A DNA stretch of 64,000 bases from Hydractinia symbiolongicarpus. Its lineage: Eukaryota > Cnidaria > Hydrozoa > Anthoathecata > Hydractiniidae. Shown here one piece after another: positions 12,451-26,793 of this stretch. Position 1 is the first letter of the stretch. Each line of letters begins with the position of its first letter. The stretch lies in assembly GCF_029227915.1 (NCBI RefSeq), contig NC_079879.1:2294001-2358000 (forward strand), written 5' to 3'. A model generated the notes under the pieces. That model was not told the DNA's origin. It was given only the letters and a program-made list of their open reading frames with translations, and made no database searches. The position numbers and the translations under genes were made by a program.

Positions 12451-12553
12451 AAATTTAGATAAATTAGTCATTTTGTACTGTGGGACCAATCGTAGCCCAT
12501 AGCGCGCTGAAGAGATAGTGAGTGCACAGGGCGCTGTGTAGCGCTTTAATGAA
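12451..12553. repeat. Monomer remnant of 103 bp
   Basis: The unit breaks off after AGAGATAGTGA and resumes at GTGCACAGGGCGCTG, which is normally the last few dozen bases of a monomer. About 270 bases are missing. The right side matches the end of the next unit (AGTGCACAGG at 12,894, 373 bases on), so the junction probably arose by out-of-phase joining. This is the smallest unit I found. Confidence 0.88.
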
Positions 12554-13668
12554 AAATTTAGATAAATAAGTCATTTTGTACTGTGGGACCCAATCGTAGC
12601 CGTTAGCGCGCGCTGAAAAAATAGAGACAGTTTCAAAAACTACATTTCAATGACTTTCTAATAGTATAGGTCCGCTTGAGTTACAGCGGTTGCGTCTTAT
12701 ATTCGTACCAACATGTATTCAGCGATATTTTTCTGATATTACTAGGTTGCCTCGCTTTTAACAGTGAAACGATTGACTGTGGGACTTAATTGAACTTATT
12801 TTGGACTTTGATCTTATAAATGTGATAAATGACACAATTTGACTCCAAGAAATAACATTCTTCTTAATTTGACATGATTGCTGGAATTCAGCGAGTGCAC
12901 AGGGCGCTGTGTAGCGCTTTAATGAAAAATTTAGATAAATAAGTCATTTTGTACTGTGGGACCCAATCGTAGCCGTTAGCGCGCGCTGAAGAAATAGAGA
13001 CAGTTTCAAAAACTACATTTCAATGACTTTCTAACAGTATCAGTCCGCTTGAGTTGCAACGGTTGCGTCTTATATTCGCACGAACATGTATTTAGCGATT
13101 TTCTTCTTGTGTTACTAGGGTACATCGCTTTTAAAAGTGAAGCGATTGACTGTGAAACTTAATTGAATTGATTTTGGACTTTGACCTTAGAAATGTTATA
13201 TATGACACAATTGGACTCCAAGAAATAGCATTCTTCTTAATTTGACATGATTGCTAGAACTCAGCGATTACACTGGGCGCTGTGGTAGCGCTTTAATGAA
13301 AAATTTGTATAAAAAAGTCATTTTGTACTGTGGGACCAATCGTAGTCGTTAGCGCGCGCTGAAGAAATAGAGACAGTTTCACAAACCACATTTCATTGAC
13401 TTTCTAACAGTATCAGTCCGCTTGAGTTACAACGGTTGCGTCACTCGTACGAACATGTATTTAGTGATATTTCTCTGATAATACTAGGTTGCATCACTTT
13501 TAATAGTGAAACGATTGACTGTGGGACTTATTTGAATTATTTAGGACTTCGACCTTATAAATGTGATAAATGACCCAATTTGATTCCAAGAAATGACACT
13601 CTTCTTAATTTGACATGATTGCTGGAACTCAACGATTACACTGGGCGCTGTGGTAGAGCTTTAATGAA

Positions 13669-13989
13669 AAATTTAGATAAATTAGTCATTTTGTACTGTG
13701 GGACCAATCGTAGTCGTTAGCGCGCGCTGAAGAAATAGAGACAGTTTCAAAAATTTCAATTCATTGAATTTCCAGCGGTATCAATCCGTTTGAGGTAAAA
13801 CGGTTTCGTCGCATATTCGTTAATAGTGAAACGATTGACGGTGGGACTTATTTGAACTGATTTTGGACTTTGACCTTATAAATGTGATAAATGACACAAC
13901 TGTATTCAAAGAAATAACATTCTTCTTAATTTGACATGATTGCTGGAACTCAGCGATTACACTGGGCGCTATGGTACCGCTTTAATGAA
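13669..13989. repeat. Truncated monomer, 321 bp (about 52-bp deletion), copy 1
   Basis: CGCATATTCG is joined to TTAATAGTGAAACG, skipping the ACATTTATTTTGCGAC to GGTTGCATCG stretch. The left side is D-type and the right side E-type, so the unit is also a recombinant between subfamilies. Confidence 0.9.
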
Positions 13990-16900
13990 AAATTTAGATA
14001 AATAAGTCATTTTGTACTGTGGGACCAATCGGAGTCGTTAGGGCGCGCTGAAGAAATAGAGACAGTTTAAAAAACTACATTTCATTGACTTTCTAATAGT
14101 ATCAGTCCGCTTGAGTTGTAACGGTTGCGTCTTATATTCGCACGAACATGTATTTAGCGATTTTCTTCTTGTGTTACTAGGGTACATCGCTTTTAAAAGT
14201 GAAGCGAATGACTGTGAAACTTAATTGAACTTATTTTGGACTTTGATCTTATAAATTTGATAAATGACACAATTTTACTCCAAGAAATAACATTCTTCTT
14301 AATTTGACATGATTGCTGGAACTCAGCGCTTACACTGGGCGCTGTGGTAGCGCTTAAATGAAAAATTTTGGTAAATAAGTCATTTTGTACTGTGGGACCA
14401 ATCGGAGTCGTTAGGGCGCGCTGAAGAAATAGACACAGTTTAAAAAACTACATTTCATTGACTTTCTAATAGTATAGGTCCGCTTTAGTTACAGCGGTTG
14501 CGTCTTATATTCGTACCAACATGTATTCAGCGATATTTTTCTGATATTACTAGGTTGCATCGCTTTTAACAGTGAAACGATTGACTGTGGGACTTAATTG
14601 AACTTATTTTGGACTTTGATCTTATAAATGTGATAAATGACACAATTTGACTCCAAGAAATAACATTCTTCTTAATTTGACATGATTGCTGGAATTCAGC
14701 GATTACACTGGGCGCTGTGGTAGCGCTTAAATGAAAAATTTAGATAAGTAAGTCATTTCGTACTGTAGGCCCAATCGCAGTCGTTAGCGCGCGCTGAAGA
14801 AATAGAGACAGTTTCAAAAACTACATTTCATTGACTTTCTAACAGTATTAGTCCGCTTGAGTTACAACGGTTGCGTCACATATTCGTACTAACATGTATT
14901 AAACGATATTTTACTGATATTACTAGGTTGCATCGCTTTTAATAGTGAAACGATTGACGGTGGGACTTATTTGAACTGATTTTGGACTTTGACCTTATAA
15001 ATGTGATAAATGACACAACTGTATTCAAAGAAATAACATTCTTCTTAATTTGACATGATTGCTGGAACTCAGCGATTACACTGGGCGCTATGGTACCGCT
15101 TTAATGAAAAATTTAGATAAATAAGTCATTTTGTACTGTGGGACCAATCGGAGTCGTTAGGGCGCGCTGAAGAAATAGAGACAGTTTAAAAAACTACATT
15201 TCATTGACTTTCTAATAGTATAGGTCCGCTTTAGTTACAGCGGTTGCGTCTTATATTCGTACCAACATGTATTCAGCGATATTTTTCTGATATTACTAGG
15301 TTGCATCGCTTTTAACAGTGAAACGATTGACTGTGGGACTTAATTGAACTTATTTTGGACTTTGATCTTATAAATGTGATAAATGACACAATTTGACTCC
15401 AAGAAATAACATTCTTCTTAATTTGACATGATTGCTGGAATTCAGCGACTGCACAGGGCGCTGTGTAGCGCTTTAATGAAAAATTTAGATAAATAAGTCA
15501 TTTTGTACTGTGGGAACAATCGTAGCCGTTAGCGCGCGCTGAAGAAATAGAGACAGTTTCAAAAACTACATTTCAATGACTTTCTAACAGTATCAGTCCG
15601 CTTGAGTTGCAACGGTTGTGTCTTATATTCGTACGAACATGTATTTAGCGATTTTCTTCTTGTGTTACTAGGGTACATCGCTTTTAAAAGTGAAGCGATT
15701 GACTGTGAAACTTAATTGAACTTATTTTGGACTTTGATCTTATAAATTTGATAAATGACACAATTTGACTCCAAGAAATAACATTCTTCTTAATTTGACA
15801 TGATTGCTGGAACTCAGCGGTTACACTGGGCGCTGTGGTAGCGCTTTAATGAAAAATTTGTATAAATAAGTCATTTTGTACTGTGGGACCAATCGTAGTC
15901 GTTAGCGCGCGCTGAAGAAATAGAGACAGTTTCACAAACCACATTTCATTGACTTTCTAACAGTATCAGTCCGCTTGAGTTACAACGCTTGCGTCACATA
16001 TTCGTACGAACATGTATTTAGTGATATTTCTGTGATAATACTAGGTTGCATCACTTTTAATAGTAAAACGATTGACTGTGGGACTTATTTGAATTATTTA
16101 GGACTTCGACCTTATAAATGTGATAAAGGACACAATTGGACTCCAAGAAATAACATTCTCCTTTATTTGACATGATTGCTGGAATTCAGCGATTACACAG
16201 GGCGCTGTGATAGAGTTTCACTTAAAATTTTAGATTAATAAGTCATTGTGTAACGTAGGACCAATCCCAGCCGTTAGCGTTCGTTGAAGAAATAGAGACA
16301 TTTTCAAAAATTACAATTCATTGAATTTCCAGCGGTATCAATCCGTTTGAGGTAAAACGGTTTCGTCGCATATTCGTACCAACATTTATTTTGCGACATT
16401 TTTCTGATATCACTAGGTTGCATCGCTTTTAACAGTGAAACGATTGACGTTGGGACTTAATTGAACTGATTTTGGACTTTGACCTTATAAATGTGATAAA
16501 TGACACAATTGGACTCCAAGAAGTAACATTCTTCTTAATTTTACATGATTGCTTGAACTCAGCGATTACACAGGGCGCTGTGATAGCGTTTCACTTAAAA
16601 TTTTAGATTAATAAGTCATTGTGTAACGTGGGACCAATCCTAGCCGTTAGCGTTCGTTGAAGAAATAGAGACATTTTCAAAAATTACAATTCATTGAATT
16701 TCCAACGGTATCAATCCATTTGAGGTAAAACGGTTTCGTCGCATATTCGTACCAACATTTATTTTGCGACATTTTTCTGATATCACTAGGTTGCATCGCT
16801 TTTAACAGTGAAACGATTGACGTTGGGACTTAATTGAACTGACTTTGGACTTTGACCTTATAAATGTAATAAATAACACAATTGGACTCCAAGAAGTAAC

Positions 16901-19900
16901 ATTCTTCTTAATTTGACATGATTGCTTGAACTCAGCGATTACACTGGGCGCTGTGGTAGCGCTTAAATGAAAAATTTAGATAAGTAAATCATTTCGTACT
17001 GTAGGACCAATCGCAGTCGTTAGCGCGCGCTGAAGAAATAGAGACAGTTTCAAAAACTACATTTCATTGACTTTCTAACAGTATTAGTCCGCTTGAGTTA
17101 CAACGGTTGCGTCACATATACGTACCAACATGTATTAAACGATATTTTACTGATATTACTAGGTTGCATCGCTTTTAATAGTGAAACGATTGACGGTGGG
17201 ACTTAATTGAACTGATTTTGGACTTTGACCTTATAAATGTGATAAATGACACAATTGGACTCCAAGAAGTAACATTCTTCTTAATTTTACATGATTGCTT
17301 GAACTCAGCGATTACACATGGCGCTGTGATAGCGTTTCACTTAAAATTTTAGATTAATAAGTCATTGTGTAACATGGGACCAATCCTAGCCGTTAGCGTT
17401 CGTTGAAGAAATAGAGACATTTTCAAAAATTACAATTCATTGAATTTCCAACGGTATCAATCCATTTGAGGTAAAACGGTTTCGTCGCATATTCGTACCA
17501 ACATTTATTTTGCGACATTTTTCTGATATCACTAGGTTGCATCGCTTTTAACAGTGAAACGATTGACGTTGGGACTTAATTGAACTGACTTTGGACTTTG
17601 ACCTTATAAATGTAATAAATGACACAATTGGACTCCAAGAAGTAACATTCTTCTTAATTTGACATGATTGCTTGAACTCAGCGATTACACTGGGCGCTGT
17701 GGTAGCGCTTAAATGAAAAATTTAGATAAGTAAGTCATTTCGTACTGTGGGACCAATCGCAGTCGTTAGCGCGCGCTGAAGAAATAGAGACAGTTTCAAA
17801 AACTACATTTCATTGACTTTCTAACAGTATTAGTCCGCTTGAGTTACAACGGTTGCGTCACATATTCGTACCAACTTGTATTAAACGATATTTTACTGAT
17901 ATTACTAGGTTGCATCGCTTTTAATAGTGAAACGATTGACGGTGGGACTTATTTGAACTGATTTTGGACTTTGACCTTATAAATGTGATAAATGACACAA
18001 CTGTATTCAAAGAAATAACATTCTTCTTAATTTGACATGATTGCTGGAACTCAGCGATTACACTGGGCGCTATGGTACCGCTTTAATGAAAAATTTAGAT
18101 AAATAAATCATTTTGTACTGTGGGACCAATCGGAGTCGTTAGGGCGCGCTGAAGAAATAGAGACAGTTTAAAAAACTACATTTCATTGACTTTCTAATAG
18201 TATAGGTCCGCTTTAGTTACAGCGGTTGCGTTTTATATTCGTACCAACATGTATTCAGCGATATTTTTCTGATATTAGTAGGTTGCATCGCTTTTAACAG
18301 TGAAATGATTGACTGTGGGCTTAATTGAACTTATTTTGGACTTTGATCTTATAAATGTGATAAATGACACAATTTGACTCCAAGAAATAACATTCTTCTT
18401 AATTTGACATCATTGCTGGAATTCAGCGACTGCACAGGGCGCTGTGTAGCGCTTTAATGAAAAATTTAGATAAATAAGTCATTTTGTACTGTGGGACCAA
18501 TCGTAGCCGTTAGCGCGCGCTGAAGAAATAGAGACAGTTTCAAAAACTACATTTCAATGACTTTCTAACAGTATCAGTCCGCTTGAGTTGCAACGGTTGC
18601 GTCTTATATTCGCACGAACATGTATTTAGCGATTTTCTTCTTGTGGTACTAGGGTACATCGCTTTTAAAAGTGAAGCGATTGACTGTGAAACTTAATTGA
18701 ACTTATTTTGGACTTTGATCTTATAAATTTGATAAATGACACAATTTGACTCCAAGAAATAACATTCTTCTTAATTTGACATGATTGCTGGAACTCAGCG
18801 ATTACACTGGGCGCTATGGTACCGCTTTAATGAAAAATTTAGATAAATAAGTCATTTTGTACTGTGGGACCAATCGGAGTCGTTAGCGCGAGCTGAAGAA
18901 ATAGAGACATTTTCAAAAACTACATTTCATTGACTTTCTAATAGTATAGGTCCGCTTGAGTTACAACGGTTGCGTCACATATTCGTACCAACATGTATTA
19001 AACGATATTTTACTGATATTACTAGGTTGCATCGCTTTTAATAGTGAAACGATTGACGGTGGGACTTATTTGAACTGATTTTGGACTTTGACCTTATAAT
19101 TGTGATAAATGACACAACTGTATTCCAAGAAATAACATTCTTCTTAATTTGACATGATTGCTGGAAATCAGCGATTACACTGGGCGCTATGGTACCGCTT
19201 TAATGAAAAATTTAGATAAATAAGTCATTTTGTACTGTGGGACCAATCGGAGTCGTTAGCGCGCGCTGAAGAAATAGAGACATTTTCAAAAACTACATTT
19301 CATTGACTTTCTAATAGTATAGGTCCGCTTGAGTTACAGCGGTTGCGTCTTATATTCGTACCAACATGTATTCAGCGATATTTTTCTGATATTACTAGGT
19401 TGCATCGCTTTTAACAGTGAAACGATTGACTGTGGGACTTAATTGAACTTATTTTGGACTTTGATCTTATAAATGTGATAAATGACACAATTTGACTCCA
19501 AGAAATAACATTCTTCTTAATTTGACATGAATGCTGGAATTCAGCGATTGCACAGGGCGCTGTGTAGCGCTTTAATGAAAAATTTAGATAAATAAGTCAT
19601 TTTGTACTGTGGGACCCAATCGTAGTCGTTAGCGCGCGCTGAAGAAATAGAGACAGTTTCAAAAATTACAATTCATTGAATTTCCAGCGGTATCAATCCG
19701 TTTGAGGTAAAACGGTTTCGTCGCATATTCGTACCAACATTTATTTTGCGACATTTTTCTGATATCACTAGGTTGCATCGCTTTTAACAGTGAAACGATT
19801 GACGTTGGGACTTAATTGAACTGATTTTGGAGTCTGACCTTATAAATGTGATAAATGACACAATTGGACTCCAAGAAGTAACATTCTTCTTAATTTGACA

Positions 19901-20326
19901 TGATTGCTTGAACTCAGCGATTACACTGGGCGTTGTGGTAGCGCTTAAATGAAAAATTTAGATAAGTAAGTCATTTCGTACTGTGGGACCAATCGCAGTC
20001 GTTAGCGCGCGCTGAAGAAATAGAGACAGTTTCAAAAACTACATTTCATTGACTTTCTAATAGTATATGTCCGCTTGAGTTACAGCGGTTGCGTCTTATA
20101 TTCGTACCAACATGTATTCAGCGATATTTTTCTGATATTACTAGGTTGCATCGCTTTTAACAGTGAAACGATTGACTGTGAGACTTAATTGAAATTATTT
20201 TAGACTTTGATCTTATAAATTTGATAAATAACACAATTTGACTCCAAGAAATAACATTCTTCTTAATTTGACATGATTGCTGGAACTCAGCGGTTACACT
20301 GGGCGCTGTGGTAGCGCTTTAATGAA

Positions 20327-20631
20327 AAATTTGTATAAATAAGTCATTTTGTACTGTGGGACCAATCGGAGTCGTTAGCGCGCACTGAAGAAATAGAGAC
20401 AGTTTATTCGTACGAACATGTATTTAGTGATATTTCTCTGATAATACTAGGTTGCATCACTTTTAACAGTGAAACGATTGACTGTGGGACTTATTTGAAT
20501 TATTTAGGACTTCGACCTTATAAATGTGATAAATGACACAATTGGACTCCAAGAAATAACATTCTCCTTTATTTGACATGATTGCTGGAATTCAGCGATT
20601 ACACAGGGCGCTGTGATAGCGTTTCACTTAA
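20327..20631. repeat. Truncated monomer, 305 bp (about 68-bp deletion), copy 1
   Basis: GAGACAGTTT is fused to ATTCGTACGAACATG, removing the CAAAAACTACATTTC to GGTTGCGTC stretch. The left part is A-type and the right part C-type. The same junction occurs at 33,077 and 51,110. Confidence 0.9.
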
Positions 20632-22864
20632 AATTTTAGATTAATAAGTCATTGTGTAACGTGGGACCAATCGTAGTCGTTAGCGCGCGTGAAGAAATAG
20701 AGACAGTTTCACAAACCACATTTCACTGACTTTCTAACAGTATCAGTCCGCTTGAGTTACAACGGTTGCGTCACATATTCGTACGAACATGTATTTAGTG
20801 ATATTTCTCTGATAATACTAGGTTGCATCACTTTTAATAGTGAAACGATTGACTGTGGGACTTATTTGAATTATTTAGGACTTCGACCTTATAAATGTGA
20901 TAAATGACCCAATTTGATTCCAAGAAATGACACTCTTCTTAATTTGACATGATTGCTGGAACTCAACGATTACACTGGGCGCTGTGGTAGAGCTTTAATG
21001 AAAAATTTAGATAAATTAGTCATTTTGTACTGTGGGACCAATCGTAGTCGTTAGCGCGCGCTGAAGAAATAGAGACAGTTTCAAAAATTACAATTCATTG
21101 AATTTCCAGCGGTATCAATCCGTTTGAGGTAAAACGGTTTCGTCGCATATTCGTACCAACATTTATTTTGCGACATTTTTCTGATATCACTAGGTTGCAT
21201 CGCTTTTAACAGTGAAACGATTGACGTTGGGACTTAATTGAACTGATTTTGGAGTTTGACCTTATAAATGTGATAAATGACAAAATTTGATTCCAAGAAA
21301 TGACACTCTTCTTAATTTGACATGATTGCTGGAACTCAGCGATTACACTGGGCGCTGTGGTAGAGCTTTAATGAAAAATTTAGATAAATTAGTCATTTTG
21401 TACTGTGGGACCAATCGTAGTCGTTAGCGCGCGCTGAAGAAATAGAGACAGTTTCAAAAATTACAATTCATTGAATTTCCAGCGGTATCAATCCGTTTGA
21501 GGTAAAACGGTTTCGTCGCATATTCGTACCAACATTTATTTTGCGACATTTTTCTGATATCACTAGGTTGCATCGCTTTTAACAGTGAAACGATTGACGT
21601 TGGGACTTAATTGAACTGATTTTGGAGTTTGACCTTATAAATGTGATAAATGACACAATTGGACTCCAAGAAGTAACATTCTTCTTCATTTGACATGATT
21701 GCTTAAACTCAGCGATTACACTGGGCGTTGTGGTAGCGCTTAAATGAAAAATTTAGATAAGTAAGTCATTTCTTACTGTGGGACCAATCGCAGTCGTTAG
21801 CGCGCGCTGAAGAAATAGAGACAGTTTCAAAAACTACATTTCATTGACTTTCTAATAGTATATGTCCGCTTGAGTTACAGCGGTTGCGTCTTATATTCGT
21901 ACCAACATGTATTCAGCGATATTTTTCTGATATTACTAGGTTGCATCGCTTTTAACAGTGAAACGATTGACTGTGGGAATTAATTGAAATTATTTTGGAC
22001 TTTGATCTTATAAATTTGATAAATGACACAATTTGACTCCAAGAAATAACATTCTTCTTAATTTGACATGATTGCTGGAACTCAGCGGTTACACTGGGCG
22101 CTGTGGTAGCGCTTTAATGAAAAATTTGTATAAATAAGTCATTTTTTACTGTGGGACCAATCGGAGTCGTTAGCGCGCGCTGAAGAAATAGAGACAGTCT
22201 CACAACCACATTTCATTGACATTCTAACAGTATCAGTCCGCTTGAGTTACAACGGTTGCGTCACATATTCGTACGAACATGTATTTAGTGATATTTCTCT
22301 GATAATACTAGGTTGCATCACTTTTAACAGTGAAACGATTGACTGTGGGACTTATTTGAATTATTTAGGACTTCGACCTTATAAATGTGATAAATGACAC
22401 AATTGGACTCCAAGAAATAACATTCTCCTTTATTTGACATGATTGCTGGAAATCAGCGATTACACTGGGCGCTGTGGTACCGCTTTAATGAAAAATTTAG
22501 ATAAATAAGTCATTTTGTACTGTGGGACCAATCGTAGTCGTTAGCGCGCGCTGAAGAAATAGAGACAGTTTCACAAACCACATTTTATTGACTTTCTAAC
22601 AGTATCAGTCCGCTTGAGTTACAACGGTTGCGTCACATATTCGTACGAACATGTATTTAGTGATATTTCTTTGATAATACTAGGTTGCATCACTTTTAAT
22701 AGTAAAACGATTGACTGTGGGACTTATTTGAATGATTTAGGACTTCGACCTAATAAATGAGATAAATGACGCAATTGGACTCCAAGAAATAACATTCTCC
22801 TTTATTTGACATGATTGCTGGAATTCAGCGATTACACAGGGCGCTGTGATAGAGTTTCACTTAA

Positions 22865-23178
22865 AATTTTAGATTAATAACTCATTGTGTAACGTGGGAC
22901 CAATCCTAGCCGTTAGCGTTCGTTGAAGAAATAGAGACAGTTTCACAAACCACATTTCATTGACTTTCTAACAGTATTAGTCCGCTTGAGTTAGAAGGGT
23001 TGCGTCACATATTCGTACCAACATTTATTTGAACTGATTTTTGAACTGATTTTGGACTTTGACCTTATAAATGTTATAAATGACACAATTGGACTCCAAG
23101 AAATAGCATTCTTCTTAATTTGACATGATTGCTGGAACTCAGCGATTACACTGGGCGCTATGGTACCGCTTTAATGAA
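22865..23178. repeat. Truncated monomer, 314 bp, with microhomology junction, copy 1
   Basis: ACATTTATTT runs straight into GAACTGATTTTTGAACTG. The two intact sources are ACATTTATTTTGCG and GACTTATTTGAACTG, which share TTATTT, so a 6-bp microhomology sits at the join. A near-perfect short duplication of GAACTGATTTT follows at once. Confidence 0.88.
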
Positions 23179-23329
23179 AAATTTAGATAAATAAGTCATT
23201 TTGTACTGTTGGACCAATCGGAGTCGTTAGCGCGCGCTGAAGAAATAGAGACATTTTCAAAAACTACATTTCATTGACTTTCTAATAGTATAGGTCCGCT
23301 TGAGTTACAGCGGTTGCGTCTTATATTCG

Positions 23330-25882
23330 CACGAACATGTATTTAGCGATTTTCTTCTTGTGTTACTAGGGTACATCGCTTTTAAAAGTGAAGCGATTGA
23401 CTGTGAAACTTAATTGAATTGATTTTGGACTTTGACCTTAGAAATGTTATATATGACACAATTGGACTCCAAGAAATAGCATTCTTCTTAATTTGACATG
23501 ATTGCTAGAACTCAGCGATTACACTGGGCGCTGTGGTAGCGCTTTAATGAAAAATTTGTATAAAAAAGTCATTTTGTACTGTGGGACCAATCGTAGTCGT
23601 TAGCGCGCGCTGAAGAAATAGAGACAGTTTCACAAACCACATTTCATTGACTTTCTAACAGTATCAGTCCGCTTGAGTTACAACGGTTGCGTCACTCGTA
23701 CGAACATGTATTTAGTGATATTTCTCTGATAATACTAGGTTGCATCACTTTTAATAGTGAAACGATTGACTGTGGGACTTATTTGAATTATTTAGGACTT
23801 CGACCTTATAAATGTGATAAATGACCCAATTTGATTCCAAGAAATGACACTCTTCTTAATTTGACATGATTGCTGGAACTCAACGATTACACTGGGCGCT
23901 GTGGTAGAGCTTTAATGAAAAATTTAGATAAATTAGTCATTTTGTACTGTGGGACCAATCGTAGTCGTTAGCGCGCGCTGAAGAAATAGAGACAGTTTCA
24001 AAAATTTCAATTCATTGAATTTCCAGCGGTATCAATCCGTTTGAGGTAAAACGGTTTCGTCGCATATTCGTTAATAGTGAAACGATTGACGGTGGGACTT
24101 ATTTGAACTGATTTTGGACTTTGACCTTATAAATGTGATAAATGACACAACTGTATTCAAAGAAATAACATTCTTCTTAATTTGACATGATTGCTGGAAC
24201 TCAGCGATTACACTGGGCGCTATGGTACCGCTTTAATGAAAAATTTAGATAAATAAGTCATTTTGTACTGTGGGACCAATCGGAGTCGTTAGGGCGCGCT
24301 GAAGAAATAGAGACAGTTTAAAAAACTACATTTCATTGACTTTCTAATAGTATCAGTCCGCTTGAGTTGTAACGGTTGCGTCTTATATTCGCACGAACAT
24401 GTATTTAGCGATTTTCTTCTTGTGTTACTAGGGTACATCGCTTTTAAAAGTGAAGCGAATGACTGTGAAACTTAATTGAACTTATTTTGGACTTTGATCT
24501 TATAAATTTGATAAATGACACAATTTTACTCCAAGAAATAACATTCTTCTTAATTTGACATGATTGCTGGAACTCAGCGCTTACACTGGGCGCTGTGGTA
24601 GCGCTTAAATGAAAAATTTTGGTAAATAAGTCATTTTGTACTGTGGGACCAATCGGAGTCGTTAGGGCGCGCTGAAGAAATAGACACAGTTTAAAAAACT
24701 ACATTTCATTGACTTTCTAATAGTATAGGTCCGCTTTAGTTACAGCGGTTGCGTCTTATATTCGTACCAACATGTATTCAGCGATATTTTTCTGATATTA
24801 CTAGGTTGCATCGCTTTTAACAGTGAAACGATTGACTGTGGGACTTAATTGAACTTATTTTGGACTTTGATCTTATAAATGTGATAAATGACACAATTTG
24901 ACTCCAAGAAATAACATTCTTCTTAATTTGACATGATTGCTGGAATTCAGCGATTACACTGGGCGCTGTGGTAGCGCTTAAATGAAAAATTTAGATAAGT
25001 AAGTCATTTCGTACTGTAGGCCCAATCGCAGTCGTTAGCGCGCGCTGAAGAAATAGAGACAGTTTCAAAAACTACATTTCATTGACTTTCTAACAGTATT
25101 AGTCCGCTTGAGTTACAACGGTTGCGTCACATATTCGTACTAACATGTATTAAACGATATTTTACTGATATTACTAGGTTGCATCGCTTTTAATAGTGAA
25201 ACGATTGACGGTGGGACTTATTTGAACTGATTTTGGACTTTGACCTTATAAATGTGATAAATGACACAACTGTATTCAAAGAAATAACATTCTTCTTAAT
25301 TTGACATGATTGCTGGAACTCAGCGATTACACTGGGCGCTATGGTACCGCTTTAATGAAAAATTTAGATAAATAAGTCATTTTGTACTGTGGGACCAATC
25401 GGAGTCGTTAGGGCGCGCTGAAGAAATAGAGACAGTTTAAAAAACTACATTTCATTGACTTTCTAATAGTATAGGTCCGCTTTAGTTACAGCGGTTGCGT
25501 CTTATATTCGTACCAACATGTATTCAGCGATATTTTTCTGATATTACTAGGTTGCATCGCTTTTAACAGTGAAACGATTGACTGTGGGACTTAATTGAAC
25601 TTATTTTGGACTTTGATCTTATAAATGTGATAAATGACACAATTTGACTCCAAGAAATAACATTCTTCTTAATTTGACATGATTGCTGGAATTCAGCGAC
25701 TGCACAGGGCGCTGTGTAGCGCTTTAATGAAAAATTTAGATAAATAAGTCATTTTGTACTGTGGGAACAATCGTAGCCGTTAGCGCGCGCTGAAGAAATA
25801 GAGACAGTTTCAAAAACTACATTTCAATGACTTTCTAACAGTATCAGTCCGCTTGAGTTGCAACGGTTGTGTCTTATATTCG
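23330..25882. repeat. Partial copy of the block: first 2,553 bp (7 monomers)
   Basis: It follows 13,079-15,631 at offset 10,251, including the GCGTCACTCG deletion (23,692) and the 321-bp truncated unit (23,920). The entry point lies within a shared stretch, about 23,311-23,329: the left side has TTACAGCGG and the right side GCACGAACATG. The exit is between 25,884 and 25,971, where two possible sources are identical. Confidence 0.9.
23920..24240. repeat. Truncated monomer, 321 bp, copy 2
   Basis: It has the same CGCATATTCG to TTAATAGTG junction as the unit at 13,669, exactly 10,251 bases downstream. Confidence 0.9.
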
Positions 25883-26472
25883 TACGAACATGTATTTAGC
25901 GATTTTCTTCTTGTGTTACTAGGGTACATCGCTTTTAAAAGTGAAGCGATTGACTGTGAAACTTAATTGAATTGATTTTGGACTTTGACCTTAGAAATGT
26001 TATATATGACACAATTGGACTCCAAGAAATAGCATTCTTCTTAATTTGACATGATTGCTAGAACTCAGCGATTACACTGGGCGCTGTGGTAGCGCTTTAA
26101 TGAAAAATTTGTATAAAAAAGTCATTTTGTACTGTGGGACCAATCGTAGTCGTTAGCGCGCGCTGAAGAAATAGAGACAGTTTCACAAACCACATTTCAT
26201 TGACTTTCTAACAGTATCAGTCCGCTTGAGTTACAACGGTTGCGTCACTCGTACGAACATGTATTTAGTGATATTTCTCTGATAATACTAGGTTGCATCA
26301 CTTTTAATAGTGAAACGATTGACTGTGGGACTTATTTGAATTATTTAGGACTTCGACCTTATAAATGTGATAAATGACCCAATTTGATTCCAAGAAATGA
26401 CACTCTTCTTAATTTGACATGATTGCTGGAACTCAACGATTACACTGGGCGCTGTGGTAGAGCTTTAATGAA

Positions 26473-26793
26473 AAATTTAGATAAATTAGTCATTTTGTAC
26501 TGTGGGACCAATCGTAGTCGTTAGCGCGCGCTGAAGAAATAGAGACAGTTTCAAAAATTTCAATTCATTGAATTTCCAGCGGTATCAATCCGTTTGAGGT
26601 AAAACGGTTTCGTCGCATATTCGTTAATAGTGAAACGATTGACGGTGGGACTTATTTGAACTGATTTTGGACTTTGACCTTATAAATGTGATAAATGACA
26701 CAACTGTATTCAAAGAAATAACATTCTTCTTAATTTGACATGATTGCTGGAACTCAGCGATTACACTGGGCGCTATGGTACCGCTTTAATGAA
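26473..26793. repeat. Truncated monomer, 321 bp, copy 3
   Basis: It has the same junction as at 13,669 (offset 12,804) and at 23,920 (offset 2,553). Confidence 0.9.

Larger units (their letters stand above)
13079..23329. repeat. 10,251-bp higher-order block, first copy (28 monomers)
   Basis: This block, anchored in phase from 13,301 to 23,552, recurs at offset 10,251 (first part only) and at offset 12,804 (nearly all of it). It holds three deletion-bearing monomers (13,669, 20,327, 22,865) and a unit with a 4-bp loss (GCGTCACTCG, 13,437-13,446), which serve as markers. Units follow orders such as B-C-(C/D)-E-B'-A-E-A and several D units at 16,226-17,717. Visible differences from the other full copy are scattered single bases, for example TGTGATAA at 16,030 versus CTCTGATAA at the partner site. 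Confidence 0.9.

Noticed and set aside
15975-16175. 66-codon open frame repeated almost identically at 28,779-28,979 and in part at 56,993-57,202
   Set aside because: It opens on TTG, and its recurrence is explained by block duplication. Conservation matches that of the surrounding non-coding DNA. Related C units contain stops.
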